DNA from: Streptomyces specialis
GTDB taxonomy: Bacteria > Actinomycetota > Actinomycetes > Streptomycetales > Streptomycetaceae
Direction of reading: 5' to 3'
Assembly (NCBI RefSeq): GCF_001493375.1
Contig: NZ_LN929895.1
Location: forward strand, 1-64,000
Length of the DNA: 64,000 nt
In this document: positions 45,605 through 56,715 of the stretch, piece after piece
Numbering within the stretch: the stretch's first letter is position 1
Layout of the letters: every line of letters starts with the position of its first letter
The notes under the pieces: generated by a model
What the model saw: the letters and a program-made list of their open reading frames with translations, nothing else
Told to the model about the DNA's origin: nothing
Database searches by the model: none
Translations under genes and position numbers: made by a program

Positions 45605-46627
45605 TTACTTCAGCTTGGTGGCGGTGGAGCGCAGGTCGGCGCACGCCTGGGTGACGCGCTTGGCCATACCGGCCTCGGCGAGCTTGCCCCAGCTCCGCGG
45701 GTCGTAGGTCTTCTTGCTGCCGACCTCGCCGTCCACCTTGAGGACGCCGTCGTAGTTGCGGAACATGTGGTCCGCGACGGGCCGGGTGAAGGCGTACTGC
45801 GTGTCGGTGTCCAGGTTCATCTTGACCACGCCGTTGTCGAGCGCGGTGGCGATCTCCTCGCGGGTGGACCCCGAGCCGCCGTGGAACACGAAGTCGAACG
45901 GGGCCGGCCGGCCGTACTTGGCGGCGACACCCTCCTGGAGGTCCTTCAGCAGTCCGGGCCGCAGCACGACGTTGCCCGGCTTGTAGACGCCGTGCACGTT
46001 GCCGAAGGAGGCGGCCAGCAGGTACCGGCCCTTCTCCCCCAGGCCCAGGGCCTCGGCGGTGCGCAGGGCGTCCTCGACGGTCGTGTACAGCTCGTCGTTG
46101 ATCTCGTGGCTGACGCCGTCCTCCTCACCGCCGGTCGGGGTGATCTCGACCTCCAGGATGATCTTGGCGGCGGCGGCCTGGGCGAGCAGCTCCTCCGCGA
46201 TCTCCAGGTTGTGCTTCAGGGTCTCGGCGGAGCCGTCCCACATGTGCGACTGGAAGAGCGGGTTCTCACCACGGGCGACACGCTCTGCCGAGAGGGCGAT
46301 CAGCGGGCGGACGTACCCGTCCAGCTTGTCCTTGGGACAGTGGTCGGTGTGCAGCGCGATGTTCACCGGGTACTTCTTGGCGACCACATGGGCGAACTCC
46401 GCCAGCGCCGTCGCGCCGGACACCATGTCCTTGCTGTACTGACCGCCCAGGAACTCGGCACCGCCGGTGGAGATCTGCACGATCCCGTCGCTCTCCGCCT
46501 CGGCGAAGCCACGCAGCGCGGCGTGCAGGGTCTGCGTCGAGGTGACGTTGATGGCCGGGTAGGCGAACTTGCCTGCCTTCGCCCGGTCGAGCATCTCGTT
46601 GTAGACCTCGGGGGTCGCGATGGGCAT
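45605..46627 (-). CDS. fba: Class II fructose-bisphosphate aldolase
   Basis: This glycolytic and gluconeogenic zinc aldolase (340 residues) opens PIATPEVYNEMLDRAKAGKF and has the zinc/active-site region NIALHTDHCPKD near residue 95. LEVEITPTGGEEDGVSHE, SFGNVHGVYKPGNV and FVFHGGSGSTREEI, the second metal His, follow, then NLDTDTQYAFTRP. AGGAGCGGACAG precedes the ATG at 46627. A parS site lies 86 bases upstream. It matches the class IIA long form. Confidence 0.97.
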   Translation of the reverse strand: MPIATPEVYNEMLDRAKAGKFAYPAINVTSTQTLHAALRGFAEAESDGIVQISTGGAEFLGGQYSKDMVSGATALAEFAHVVAKKYPVNIALHTDHCPKDKLDGYVRPLIALSAERVARGENPLFQSHMWDGSAETLKHNLEIAEELLAQAAAAKIILEVEITPTGGEEDGVSHEINDELYTTVEDALRTAEALGLGEKGRYLLAASFGNVHGVYKPGNVVLRPGLLKDLQEGVAAKYGRPAPFDFVFHGGSGSTREEIATALDNGVVKMNLDTDTQYAFTRPVADHMFRNYDGVLKVDGEVGSKKTYDPRSWGKLAEAGMAKRVTQACADLRSTATKLK

Positions 46628-46712
46628 CTGTCCGCTCCTTCGGGGTGAGGATTGCGTTCGACTGCGCGAATATCCTCCCAGACGGCCTCTGCGGCCGGGA
46701 CGGCACGCGACA

Positions 46713-46726
46713 GTTTCACGTGAAAC
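46713..46726. promoter_or_regulatory. parS, ParB-binding centromere site
   Basis: GTTTCACGTGAAAC is a perfect 14-base palindrome identical to the Streptomyces parS consensus as I know it. It is intergenic between pyrE and fba. No other perfect copy was noticed in the window. Confidence 0.95.
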
Positions 46727-46773
46727 CACTACGCGGCGTGAGGGCCCGGTCCGGCCGGGTGGGGTTGTCCGGG

Positions 46774-47304
46774 TCAGTCGAGATCGGCGAGCGCGTACGC
46801 CTGGTAGTACGGCAGTCCGGCCTTCTCGATCGCGGGGGCCGCGCCGCGTTCGACGATGACCGCCACCGCGACCACCTCGGCGCCCGCCTCGCGCAGCGCC
46901 TCGACGGCCGTCAGGACCGAACCGCCGGTGGTCGAGGTGTCCTCCACCGCCAGCACGCGGCGCCCGGCGATGTCCGGTCCCTCGATCCGCCGCTGAAGGC
47001 CGTGGGCCTTCCCGGCCTTGCGCACCACGAACGCGTCGAGCGTCCGGCCGCGCGCCGCGGCGGCGTGCAGCATGGCGGTGGCGACCGGGTCGGCGCCCAG
47101 GGTGAGGCCCCCGACGGCGTCGTAGTCGAGGTCAGCCGTCAGGTCCAGCATCACCTGGCCGACCAGCGGCGCGGCGGCGCCGTCGAGGGTGATCCGGCGC
47201 AGATCCACATACCGGTCGGCCTCGCGGCCGGAGGAGAGGATCACCTTGCCGTGGACGACGGCCTTGTCCTTGATCTGCCGGAGCAGTTCGTCACGCACGC
47301 TCAT
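46774..47304 (-). CDS. pyrE: Orotate phosphoribosyltransferase PyrE
   Basis: PyrE (176 residues) adds phosphoribose from PRPP to orotate, giving OMP in pyrimidine synthesis. It has VILSSGREADRYVDLRRITL, a catalytic segment FVVRKAGKAHGLQRRIEGP with the essential lysines, and the PRPP loop VLAVEDTSTTGGSVLTAV. Length is typical of the actinobacterial form. The epimerase gene upstream ends 11 bases before its ATG, so the two form an operon reading toward the parS site. Confidence 0.96.
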   Translation of the reverse strand: MSVRDELLRQIKDKAVVHGKVILSSGREADRYVDLRRITLDGAAAPLVGQVMLDLTADLDYDAVGGLTLGADPVATAMLHAAAARGRTLDAFVVRKAGKAHGLQRRIEGPDIAGRRVLAVEDTSTTGGSVLTAVEALREAGAEVVAVAVIVERGAAPAIEKAGLPYYQAYALADLD

Positions 47305-47315
47305 GGCTCATGACC

Positions 47316-48131
47316 CTATGACAGCCGTCGCCACGCCCAGGTGGTGGATATCTCCAGCGGCTCCAGCGGGGTGACCAGACGCGGGTGGGTGTTGAGACCG
47401 TTGGGCGGCCCGGACTGCGGCTCGACGCAGACCGCGTCGGCCGTCTCGTCGTAGATCACCACCCAGGGGCTGCGGCTGGTGACCGTCAGCTCCAGCTCCC
47501 CCGGCCAGGTGAGGGTGACCGCGACGCCGTCGGCCATCCCGAAGCAGTCGTCCCAGGGGCCGGGCAGTGGGGCGACGCGGCGGCCGGTGGGCAGATGGTC
47601 CTCGCCGCGCTCCTCCTGCCAGTCGGCGGCGAAGGAGAGTTCAGCACCCCGGCCGCCGGGCGTCAGCACGCGCGTGAACCAGGGGTGCCAGCCCGCCTGG
47701 GCGGGGAACGAGGCACCGTAGGTCTCCACGCCCAGCATCAGGGTGACACTCGCGCCGTCCTCGGCCAGTTGCACGGTCTGGGTGACGCGGCCCGGGTAGG
47801 GCCATGGATCGGTGAGGTCGCAGAACAAGGCGGCGCCGGTCGCGTCGGCCCGCGCGATCCGCCACCGGCGGTCGCGGACCGTGCCGTGGAGGGCGTGCGG
47901 GCCCGCGTCGGCGGGGAGCTGGTGGATCGTGTCGCCGTTGCGGAACAGGCCGAACCCGGTGCGTCCGCACCAGGGCGCCATCACGAAGGAGCCGAGCCGG
48001 GCGCCCTGACGCAGCAGTTCGGCCCCGCCGACCCGCAGGGACGCGATCCGGCCGCCCTGGTCGGGACGGAGGACCAGCTCGGCGTCGGCGGCGCTCAGAC
48101 GGAGGCCGCGCTCGGTGTCATGGGTGGTCAC
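47316..48131 (-). CDS. Aldose 1-epimerase family protein
   Basis: This 271-residue galactose-mutarotase-like beta-sandwich enzyme has LVLRPDQGGRIASLRVGGAE, APWCGRTGFGLFRNGD, HALHGTVRDRRW with the conserved His, AGWHPWFTR with the catalytic His region, and late YDETADAVCVEPQSGPPNGLN with the catalytic Glu. It interconverts sugar anomers or acts on hexose-6-phosphate; the exact substrate is unknown. It is cotranscribed with pyrE (11-base gap). Confidence 0.9.
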   Translation of the reverse strand: MTTHDTERGLRLSAADAELVLRPDQGGRIASLRVGGAELLRQGARLGSFVMAPWCGRTGFGLFRNGDTIHQLPADAGPHALHGTVRDRRWRIARADATGAALFCDLTDPWPYPGRVTQTVQLAEDGASVTLMLGVETYGASFPAQAGWHPWFTRVLTPGGRGAELSFAADWQEERGEDHLPTGRRVAPLPGPWDDCFGMADGVAVTLTWPGELELTVTSRSPWVVIYDETADAVCVEPQSGPPNGLNTHPRLVTPLEPLEISTTWAWRRLS

Positions 48132-48209
48132 CCCACGACGATAACGATCCGATCAGCCGACAGCCGCATGAAAACAGGGACCGAGGGGAGGAGAGGCCGG
48201 GGCGGTGCG

Positions 48210-49061
48210 CTACGGGCGGCGGCGCAGGGCCCGGCCCGCGCGCACCGCCGAGGCCAGGGCGACGGCCGCGGCGGGCGCCGCCCAGCGCAGCTTCGCCACC
48301 CTGGCCGGGGCGGCACCGGGGGCGGGCGCCGGGGCATACCGTCCGCGCGGCGGCGCGTGGTCGACCTCTTCGGCGCTGCGGCCGATCATGGTGCGCCGCG
48401 CGAAGTCGGCCTCCGGCTCGGGAACGACGGCGGCCACGGCGGGCTCCTCGTCCTCCTCCGGGCCGAGCGAGGGCGGCGGGATCTCGATGTCCGGCAGGGC
48501 GGCGCGGAAACCGGCGTCCGGCTCCGGCTCGGGCGCGGCCGGGATGCCGGGGATGGCCCGCTCGTTGTCGTCGGGCTCGCCGATGCCGCCGGCTCCGCCC
48601 AGGGCGGCGGGCGGCGGGGCCTCGGCGCCCGTCAGCTCGTCGGCCAGCGCCTCGGCGAAACGGTCCAGCAGCCGCCGCCCGGCCGCCTCGCGCTGCGCGG
48701 CGGTGAACTCACCGATGCGGCCCTTGGCCTCGATCACCGCGCTGAACGCGACCGTGGTGCCCGAGCCGTCCTCGACCGGGCGCGGCACGGCGGTGATGAT
48801 CAGGCTCACCGTGCCCGAACCCCGCGCCTCGGTGCCCTCGGCCTCGGCCGTGACGCCCTCGCCCCGCTCGCTCAGCGTCAGCCCGCCCCGGTAGGTGATG
48901 GTGGAGGAGCCGATGCGCACGCGCAGCCTCCCCTCCGGCCGGGCCGGGTCGGTCTCCGGCTCCATCTGGAGCCCGGGCACGCAGCGGGTCACCAGCTCCG
49001 GGTCGGCGAGCGCGCTCCGCACGGCGCTGACGGCATACGGCAGGAAGACCTCGTGCTCCAT
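48210..49061 (-). CDS. SRPBCC (CoxG-like) family protein
   Basis: This 283-residue protein has an N-terminal SRPBCC/START-like lipid-binding domain (HEVFLPYAVSAVRSALADPE, then CVPGLQMEPE and SSTITYRGGLTLSE), the CoxG type. A long acidic Pro/Glu-rich linker and a short C-terminal hydrophobic helix (PAAAVALASAVRAGRALRRRP) probably anchor it to the membrane. The ATG at 49061 is used; a start ten codons upstream overlaps the previous gene more. It starts inside the shared region just after the membrane-protein gene, within 10 bases, so one operon is likely. Confidence 0.8.
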   Translation of the reverse strand: MEHEVFLPYAVSAVRSALADPELVTRCVPGLQMEPETDPARPEGRLRVRIGSSTITYRGGLTLSERGEGVTAEAEGTEARGSGTVSLIITAVPRPVEDGSGTTVAFSAVIEAKGRIGEFTAAQREAAGRRLLDRFAEALADELTGAEAPPPAALGGAGGIGEPDDNERAIPGIPAAPEPEPDAGFRAALPDIEIPPPSLGPEEDEEPAVAAVVPEPEADFARRTMIGRSAEEVDHAPPRGRYAPAPAPGAAPARVAKLRWAAPAAAVALASAVRAGRALRRRP

Positions 49062-49071
49062 GGCGCGGAGC

Positions 49072-49956
49072 CTACCCACTCGGCGGGGCATATAGCACCG
49101 GTGTGACCCGCGACGCCAATCGCGCCGCGGCGCCCTCGTCCACCGGCCCCGCGGCCGCCTCGGCGACCGGCTCGGGCGTCACCTCCGGGGTCACCGGGCG
49201 GATCAGGGCCCGCTCGGCGGCCCGCTCCAGCGGGCCCACCGCGGGGACGCAGGCCAGCAGCAGGGCCGTCACACACAGGTTCAGCAGGAGGATGCGGCGC
49301 CTGGTGCGCCGCGAGAGGTCCTCCCGGAAGAGCCAGAGCACGACGACGGCGCCGGCCAGCGCGTTGACCACGCCGGTGCACAGGGCCGCGTTGAGCCGGC
49401 CGAGCAGCGGGAGGAGGAGAAAGGGGAACGCGAGCCCGCCGAGCAGCGCCCCGACATAGTCCGCCGCGGAGAGGTCGGCCACCGCGCGGCCCGCGTCCTG
49501 CTCCCGGATGCGCTGGATGAGCGTCATCAGCAGCGGCATCTCGGCACCGATGAGCACGCCTATCGCGAGCGAGAAGGCGACCAGCAGCGGCCGGGCCCCG
49601 CCGAACCACAGGAGGCTGAGATAGAGGACGGTCGCGGAGGAGCCGCCGATCAGCGCGAGCATGGCCTCGATCACCCCGAAGCCGACCGAGGCCCGGCGCC
49701 GCAGCCGCTTCGCGCCCAGGGACCCGATGCCCATGGCGAAGACCATCGTGGACAGCACGATGGAGGTGTGGGTGACGGTGTCGCCGACCAGATAGTCGGC
49801 GAGGGCGATCAGCTCCAGCTCGTACACCAGGCCGCAGGCGGCGCACACGAAGACGGCGACCAGCACGAGGAATCGCCCGATCCCGGCCGACACGGGCAGC
49901 GCGACGACCGGTGAGTGCTCGACCGTTGAGCGCTCGGCTTCGGGCGTCTCGATCAT
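49072..49956 (-). CDS. Membrane half of a spermidine-synthase-like protein, catalytic domain absent
   Basis: This 294-residue protein corresponds to the N-terminal multi-helix domain of actinobacterial spermidine-synthase-like membrane proteins: [75 protein letters not shown]. Homologues of about 500 residues continue into an aminopropyltransferase domain. Here that domain is missing; the protein ends in a short Pro/Ala-rich tail with a clean stop. No adapter lies here, so the shortening looks natural. It overlaps the DUF2617 gene by ATGA. Confidence 0.85.
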   Translation of the reverse strand: MIETPEAERSTVEHSPVVALPVSAGIGRFLVLVAVFVCAACGLVYELELIALADYLVGDTVTHTSIVLSTMVFAMGIGSLGAKRLRRRASVGFGVIEAMLALIGGSSATVLYLSLLWFGGARPLLVAFSLAIGVLIGAEMPLLMTLIQRIREQDAGRAVADLSAADYVGALLGGLAFPFLLLPLLGRLNAALCTGVVNALAGAVVVLWLFREDLSRRTRRRILLLNLCVTALLLACVPAVGPLERAAERALIRPVTPEVTPEPVAEAAAGPVDEGAAARLASRVTPVLYAPPSG

Positions 49957-50525
49957 GAACCGAACGTTACGTCACACTTCGCGTTCACCCTGTCACCCAC
50001 AGGAGTGGACTTCTCCCGCTCCCGCGTGCCGCTCACCCGGGTACGCGTCGCGACCAGGCGCCGTTCGCGTGGATAGGCGTGCCAGGTGCGCCAGTGGACC
50101 TGGCCTCCCCGGCGCTGGGCCAGCAGGGCGGTGAACGCGTTGGGGTCGCCCGGGAAAAGCCCGGCGAGGCCGTGCGGATGGTCGGCGACCAGTGCGAGCA
50201 GTTCCTGCGCACGGCCCGCGAAGGAACCGGCGCTCAGGCTTTCGACCCGGGCGGCGAATTCATATTCGAAATTCCCCAGGCGCTTGGAAACGCCCAGCGG
50301 CAGCGGGGTATTACTGCCCGGCATGCAGGCGACGGTCTCCGAACAGGTGCCTTCCCGCGAGTCAAGCAGCACCTGGTGCGAGGCTCCCAGCACGCGCAAC
50401 TGCACACGGGCGTCCGCGAGGTCGAGATCCAGGGTGGCCAGGGACGGCAGGGGCTCCTGCCCCAGGGCCCAGGCGAGGTCGTTCGCCCGGGTATCGGTGT
50501 AGGCGGTATGGATAGTGGTGAGCAT
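49953..50525 (-). CDS. DUF2617 family protein
   Basis: This 190-residue protein begins [20 protein letters not shown] and contains [20 protein letters not shown] and [18 protein letters not shown], typical of DUF2617, found beside the spermidine-synthase-like gene in Streptomyces. The function is unknown. The ATG at 50525 matches the family start. It is the first gene of a run DUF2617, membrane protein, SRPBCC, epimerase and pyrE, all leftward, with overlaps or small gaps. Confidence 0.85.
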   Translation of the reverse strand: MLTTIHTAYTDTRANDLAWALGQEPLPSLATLDLDLADARVQLRVLGASHQVLLDSREGTCSETVACMPGSNTPLPLGVSKRLGNFEYEFAARVESLSAGSFAGRAQELLALVADHPHGLAGLFPGDPNAFTALLAQRRGGQVHWRTWHAYPRERRLVATRTRVSGTREREKSTPVGDRVNAKCDVTFGS

Positions 50526-50968
50526 GGGTCGGCTCCCGCGTGCGCGCAGTCGAGGGTGGCGCGGACCGCCCCTCCGGGGGCAACGGGAACACCGAATCAT
50601 GTAACGCGCCGCCCCCACAGCGGTTTTACCCATCTTCGTCGGATTTCCATCCCGACGGGGAGGGGATGGGTCACCTGTTCACCATTCGGCCGACCGCATG
50701 ACGAACTTTTATGTTCGTTCAACGTACGAAGAGCAATTCCTGTCGCGCCAATCGCTCCGGAAATGCACCGGATTCCCGGCGACCACTCACCGTTCTTCAC
50801 GCGGCGGCCACACAAAGGGCACCTCCGGCCCGGACCCGGCTCCGCCGCCCGGGGGTCCCGTCCGCCCCGCGACGGCGGGCGGGCCCCGGAGCGGCGCCGG
50901 TGGCAACTGCCAACGGCAACCGTCCTGTTGCCTGTTTCCCCGGGGACGGGGATTTCACGCCCCCCGCG
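50526..50968. other. Intergenic region without a gene
   Basis: These 443 bases contain no accepted coding frame. The right part holds a weak hairpin GGCAAC-N6-GTTGCC (50915-50932), perhaps the terminator of the clpB-side genes. The left part is AT-richer (for example AACTTTTATGTTCGTTCAACG near 50704) and should carry the DUF2617 promoter. Confidence 0.55.
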
Positions 50969-51268
50969 CTACGACGGCGGCGCGAGCAGCCGTTCGATCC
51001 GCTCGACCTTGGTGGTCAGCCCGTCGGTGACGCCGTCGCGCACATCGGCCTTGAGGACCAGGCTGACCCGCCCGGACCGGGCGCGGACCGCCTCCACGGC
51101 CCGCTTCACCACGTCCATGACCTCGTCCCACTCGCCTTCGAGGCTGGTGAACATGGCGTCGGTGCGGTTCGGCAGGCCGCTCTCGCGGACCACGCGCACG
51201 GCCTCGGCCACCTCCTCGCCCACGTCCTCGCCGGTGCCGATGGGCGTCACGGAGAAGGCGACGATCAT
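50969..51268 (-). CDS. MTH1187-family thiamine-binding protein
   Basis: This 99-residue ferredoxin-like protein of the MTH1187/YkoF-like group ([20 protein letters not shown], then [18 protein letters not shown]) can bind thiamine derivatives in characterised members. It is cytoplasmic. Its ATG overlaps the stop of the YbjN-domain gene by four bases (ATGA), so the pair is translationally coupled. Confidence 0.88.
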   Translation of the reverse strand: MIVAFSVTPIGTGEDVGEEVAEAVRVVRESGLPNRTDAMFTSLEGEWDEVMDVVKRAVEAVRARSGRVSLVLKADVRDGVTDGLTTKVERIERLLAPPS

Positions 51269-51879
51269 GCCCCGGCCTCTCCACCGGCCGTGTCGTCACC
51301 GGCGCCACCGGCATCATCGGCGTCACCGGCGTTCCGGGGGCCTTCGGCCGACTCCTCGACGTCCTTGGCCAGGCCGAGCCGCTCCACGATCCACTTGTCG
51401 AACTCGCCGGCCGCGCGCACCCAGCTCACGACCGTCGCCACGAAGTGGTCGAACGCGACGCCGGCCCCGAGCAGCAGGTGGAAGTCCCCCACCATCCGGA
51501 CGACGCCGTCGTCCTGGGTGTGGGTGTAGACCTTCGGCCACAGGGACGAGTGGTTCCACTCGTCGACGCTCTCCAGCAGCCGCGGCTTGTCGTCCACGCT
51601 GTGCGGATACCCGTAGAACGTCCGTACGATCAGCACCCGCTGGCGCTCCTCGCCGCGGAACATGAAGTAGACGCGGAAGTTCTTCCAGGGGGCGACGACA
51701 TCGCCCTCCTTGTCCACGATGTACTTCACCTTCATCCGGTCCAGGAGCTGCTTGACGAGGTCCTGGTTCGGCGTGACGGGCCCGGTGGGCTTGGCGGCCT
51801 GCGGGGCGCTCGGCGGGGTGCTCTTCCGCTTGTCCTGCGAGCCCCCGAAGTTCGGGATCGCGGACGGATCGACAGACAC
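51265..51879 (-). CDS. YbjN-domain protein
   Basis: This 204-residue protein has a central YbjN fold ([20 protein letters not shown], then [39 protein letters not shown]) related to type III secretion chaperones. Low-complexity termini flank it. Actinobacterial copies near clpB have no proven function. The GTG at 51879 ([13 protein letters not shown]) is preferred to an ATG at 51942, based on the family start and AAGGGAAT six bases ahead. It is coupled to the downstream thiamine-binding gene. Confidence 0.85.
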   Translation of the reverse strand: MSVDPSAIPNFGGSQDKRKSTPPSAPQAAKPTGPVTPNQDLVKQLLDRMKVKYIVDKEGDVVAPWKNFRVYFMFRGEERQRVLIVRTFYGYPHSVDDKPRLLESVDEWNHSSLWPKVYTHTQDDGVVRMVGDFHLLLGAGVAFDHFVATVVSWVRAAGEFDKWIVERLGLAKDVEESAEGPRNAGDADDAGGAGDDTAGGEAGA

Positions 51880-51988
51880 GGGACGATTCCCTTCGTACGA
51901 CTGCGGGCTTTCCCCATCCTCCCCCATACCGGCTTCCGGCACATCATCGGACCATCGGGCCGGAGCCGGTACGGGAGCGGGGCGGGGC

Positions 51989-54577
<2,589 letters not shown>

Positions 54578-54642
54578 TGGGCCGTTTCCTCCGTAAGCAT
54601 ATGATCTTGAGAGCTAAGCCTGCTAGATCCAACGTACGATAA

Positions 54643-54663
54643 GTTGAGTCTATTCCACTCAAG
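54643..54663. promoter_or_regulatory. HAIR operator (HspR site) of clpB
   Basis: GTTGAGT-N7-ACTCAAG matches the HAIR consensus CTTGAGT-N7-ACTCAAG at 13 of 14 arm positions. A further CTTGAG half-site lies at 54606. The whole region is bracketed by CCGTAAGC (54591) and GCTTACGG (54665), an inverted 8-base repeat. Confidence 0.9.
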
Positions 54664-54690
54664 ACGCTTACGGTCCCCCTCGGGGGCACA

Positions 54691-55482
54691 TCACGCTCCG
54701 GCGGCCCCCGCCGTGGCGAGCAGGGCCCGCGCGGCCTCGGGGAACGGCCGGCCGACCACCTGGCCGTCGCCGCTGCCCACCGACATCACGGCGACCAGCG
54801 TCCCGGACTCGGTGGCCTCGTCGTACTCCTCCAGCCACGGGCCGCCGCTCGACCCGGCCGTCATGTCGCAGTCGTTCAGCAGCAGCCCGCCCAGGTTCGG
54901 CTCCTGCGCCTCACCCTCCGTCAGCACGTCGGTCTCGCCCGCGCAGTACCGCAGCGACTCGCCGTCGTACGGCGCCGCCGCCGGGTACCCCAGCGCGGTG
55001 ACCGGATCCCCCTCGCGCAGCGGTTCGAACGCGATCCGGTTCGCGCCGTGCGCCTCCCGCACCGTCCGCCCGTCCTTCTCGGCCAGGGTGAGGAACGCGT
55101 AGTCGTGCGGCAGGATTTCGGCCGTGGGCCGCGTGACGTCCCAGCCGTCCGGCGTGTGGAACGAGGCGACCCGCCAGGCGTCCTCGCGCCACGCGTCGCC
55201 GGCGTGGTCGTAGCCGGGCACGAACCACACCTCTTCCGGCGGCTCCGGCTGCTCGCGGGTCCGCACGCAGTGCGCCGCCGTCGCGACCACACTGCCGTTG
55301 GGCGCGTCCACCACCGCGCCCGAACAGAACCCGAGCCGCCCGCCGCCCGCGTCCCAGATCAGCTTGCCCACGGTGGAGACCGCGCCTGTCTCCCACGGCT
55401 CGGCGGCCACGGCCGGCGGCGCCGCGACGACCAGCAGGACGGCGGTGAGGGCGGCGGGTATCGGCAGGCGGGTGAGACGCAT
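54691..55482 (-). CDS. Secreted trypsin-like serine peptidase
   Basis: This 263-residue chymotrypsin-fold peptidase has a signal peptide (residues 1-27, AALTAVLLVVAAPPAVAA). The catalytic triad is visible: His in VATAAHCVRTRE, Asp in LPHDYAFLTLAE, Ser in TAGSSGGPWLEEYD. Four cysteines could form disulfides. The short prosegment suggests simple activation. The ATG at 55482 is used; an upstream Met three codons earlier is possible. It reads toward the clpB promoter, about 115 bases away. The substrate is unknown. Confidence 0.9.
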   Translation of the reverse strand: MRLTRLPIPAALTAVLLVVAAPPAVAAEPWETGAVSTVGKLIWDAGGGRLGFCSGAVVDAPNGSVVATAAHCVRTREQPEPPEEVWFVPGYDHAGDAWREDAWRVASFHTPDGWDVTRPTAEILPHDYAFLTLAEKDGRTVREAHGANRIAFEPLREGDPVTALGYPAAAPYDGESLRYCAGETDVLTEGEAQEPNLGGLLLNDCDMTAGSSGGPWLEEYDEATESGTLVAVMSVGSGDGQVVGRPFPEAARALLATAGAAGA

Positions 55483-55601
55483 AGGGACCACCCTGTGATC
55501 ACCGCTCCGGCATGTCCAGTCACCGTCCGCCGAACGGGTATGACACAGGCCCGCGTTGACGGACCGGCGCCGGCCGGTCGCCGCGACTAGAGTTGCTCAG
55601 C

Positions 55602-56237
55602 ATGCCGCAGCGCCGCTTCCTCACCGCCTCGGCCGCCGCTCTCGCGCTGGCCGTGCTGATCGCGGTGGTCACCGCACGCGGCGACCACCCGTTCGCCCTC
55701 GACACCGCTCTCCACGACTGGGCGCTGGAGCACCGCTCCCCGGGCTGGGTCGACTTCTTCACGGTCGTCACCGACAGCGGGAGCCGGGGCCTGCCGCATC
55801 TGCTGGCCGCCCTCGCCGGTGCCCTGACGGTGCCCCGCGGCCGGCGGTGGGCGGGCGCGATCGTGGGCGCGGGGGCGCTGGTGCTGGCGCAGTGGCTGCG
55901 GTACGTGCTGGTCACGGCGGTGGACCGGGCCAGGCCCCCGGCGGCCGACTGGACCCGGCATGTCAACGGCGACGCGCTGCCGTCCGGCCACGCCTCCACG
56001 GCGGCGCTCACCGCGATCGGCCTGGCCGTCGCGCTGCTGCCGCACTGCCACCGCACGGTGACCCGCGCGCTGGCCATCGGCGTGCCCGCCGCCGGGGCGG
56101 TGGCGGTCGGCGCCAGCCGCGTCTCCCTCGGCGTGCACTGGCCCACCGACATCCTGGCGGGCTGGCTGTTCGCCACCGTCGTGACCTGCGTCCTCCTCCC
56201 GCCGCTCGGCCGCGCCCTGGGCCGGACGCGGGAGTGA
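55602..56237 (+). CDS. PAP2-superfamily membrane phosphatase
   Basis: This 211-residue lipid phosphatase has five or six membrane segments. The three-part PAP2 signature is present: RARPPAAD preceded by VTAVD, then ALPSGHASTAAL with the catalytic His, and SRVSLGVHWPTDILAGW. It likely dephosphorylates phosphatidate or undecaprenyl pyrophosphate at the outer face of the membrane. The ATG at 55602 (MPQRRFLTASAA) was chosen for a typical positive N terminus; an ATG three codons earlier is possible. It converges on hspR, 22 bases away. Confidence 0.9.
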   Translation: MPQRRFLTASAAALALAVLIAVVTARGDHPFALDTALHDWALEHRSPGWVDFFTVVTDSGSRGLPHLLAALAGALTVPRGRRWAGAIVGAGALVLAQWLRYVLVTAVDRARPPAADWTRHVNGDALPSGHASTAALTAIGLAVALLPHCHRTVTRALAIGVPAAGAVAVGASRVSLGVHWPTDILAGWLFATVVTCVLLPPLGRALGRTRE

Positions 56238-56259
56238 CGGAACGGGCGCGGGCGAAGGG

Positions 56260-56709
56260 TCAGCCCCGGCGGTCCGGGCGCCACACCACGATCGCCGCCG
56301 AGTGGCGCACGTCCTGGTACGGCACCAGATCGCGGCGGTAGGACGCGTGCACCTGGGCCTCGCGCTGCCGCATCGCGCTGGCGGCGCCCTCCACGGCCTG
56401 CTGCAACTCGGCCACCGTCGCCTGGAGCGCGGCGACCTGCTTCTCCAGCTCGATGATCCGCTTGATGCCGGCCAGGTTGATGCCCTCGACCTGGGACAGC
56501 CGCTGCACCTCGCGCAGCAGCCGGATGTCCCGGGCCGAGTAGCGCCGGCCACGACCGGCGGTCCGGTCCGGGGAGACCAGACCCAGCCGGTCGTACTGGC
56601 GCAGCGTCTGCGGGTGCAACCCGGAGAGCTGCGCCGCTACCGAGATGACGTACACCGGAGACTCGTCGGTCAGTTCGTAGGGGTTGCTGTGTCCGTTCCG
56701 GCCGTCCAT
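56260..56709 (-). CDS. hspR: Heat-shock repressor HspR
   Basis: This MerR-type repressor (149 residues) binds HAIR elements, using DnaK as co-repressor, so excess free DnaK shuts off the operon. The winged helix is VYVISVAAQLSGLHPQTLRQ, then GLVSPDRTAGRGRRYSARDI. The coiled coil IKRIIELEKQVAALQATVAEL mediates dimerisation, followed by a hydrophobic, basic tail. It is the last gene of dnaK-grpE-dnaJ-hspR, starting 6 bases after dnaJ. Its targets in this window are the HAIR sites before dnaK and clpB. Confidence 0.97.
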   Translation of the reverse strand: MDGRNGHSNPYELTDESPVYVISVAAQLSGLHPQTLRQYDRLGLVSPDRTAGRGRRYSARDIRLLREVQRLSQVEGINLAGIKRIIELEKQVAALQATVAELQQAVEGAASAMRQREAQVHASYRRDLVPYQDVRHSAAIVVWRPDRRG

Positions 56710-56715
56710 CTCTCG

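Noticed and set aside
50698..51030. Small rightward gene starting MTNFYVRSTYEEQ
   Set aside because: There is no ribosome site, the second half is Arg/Pro-rich filler, and it overlaps the real thiamine-binding gene on the other strand.
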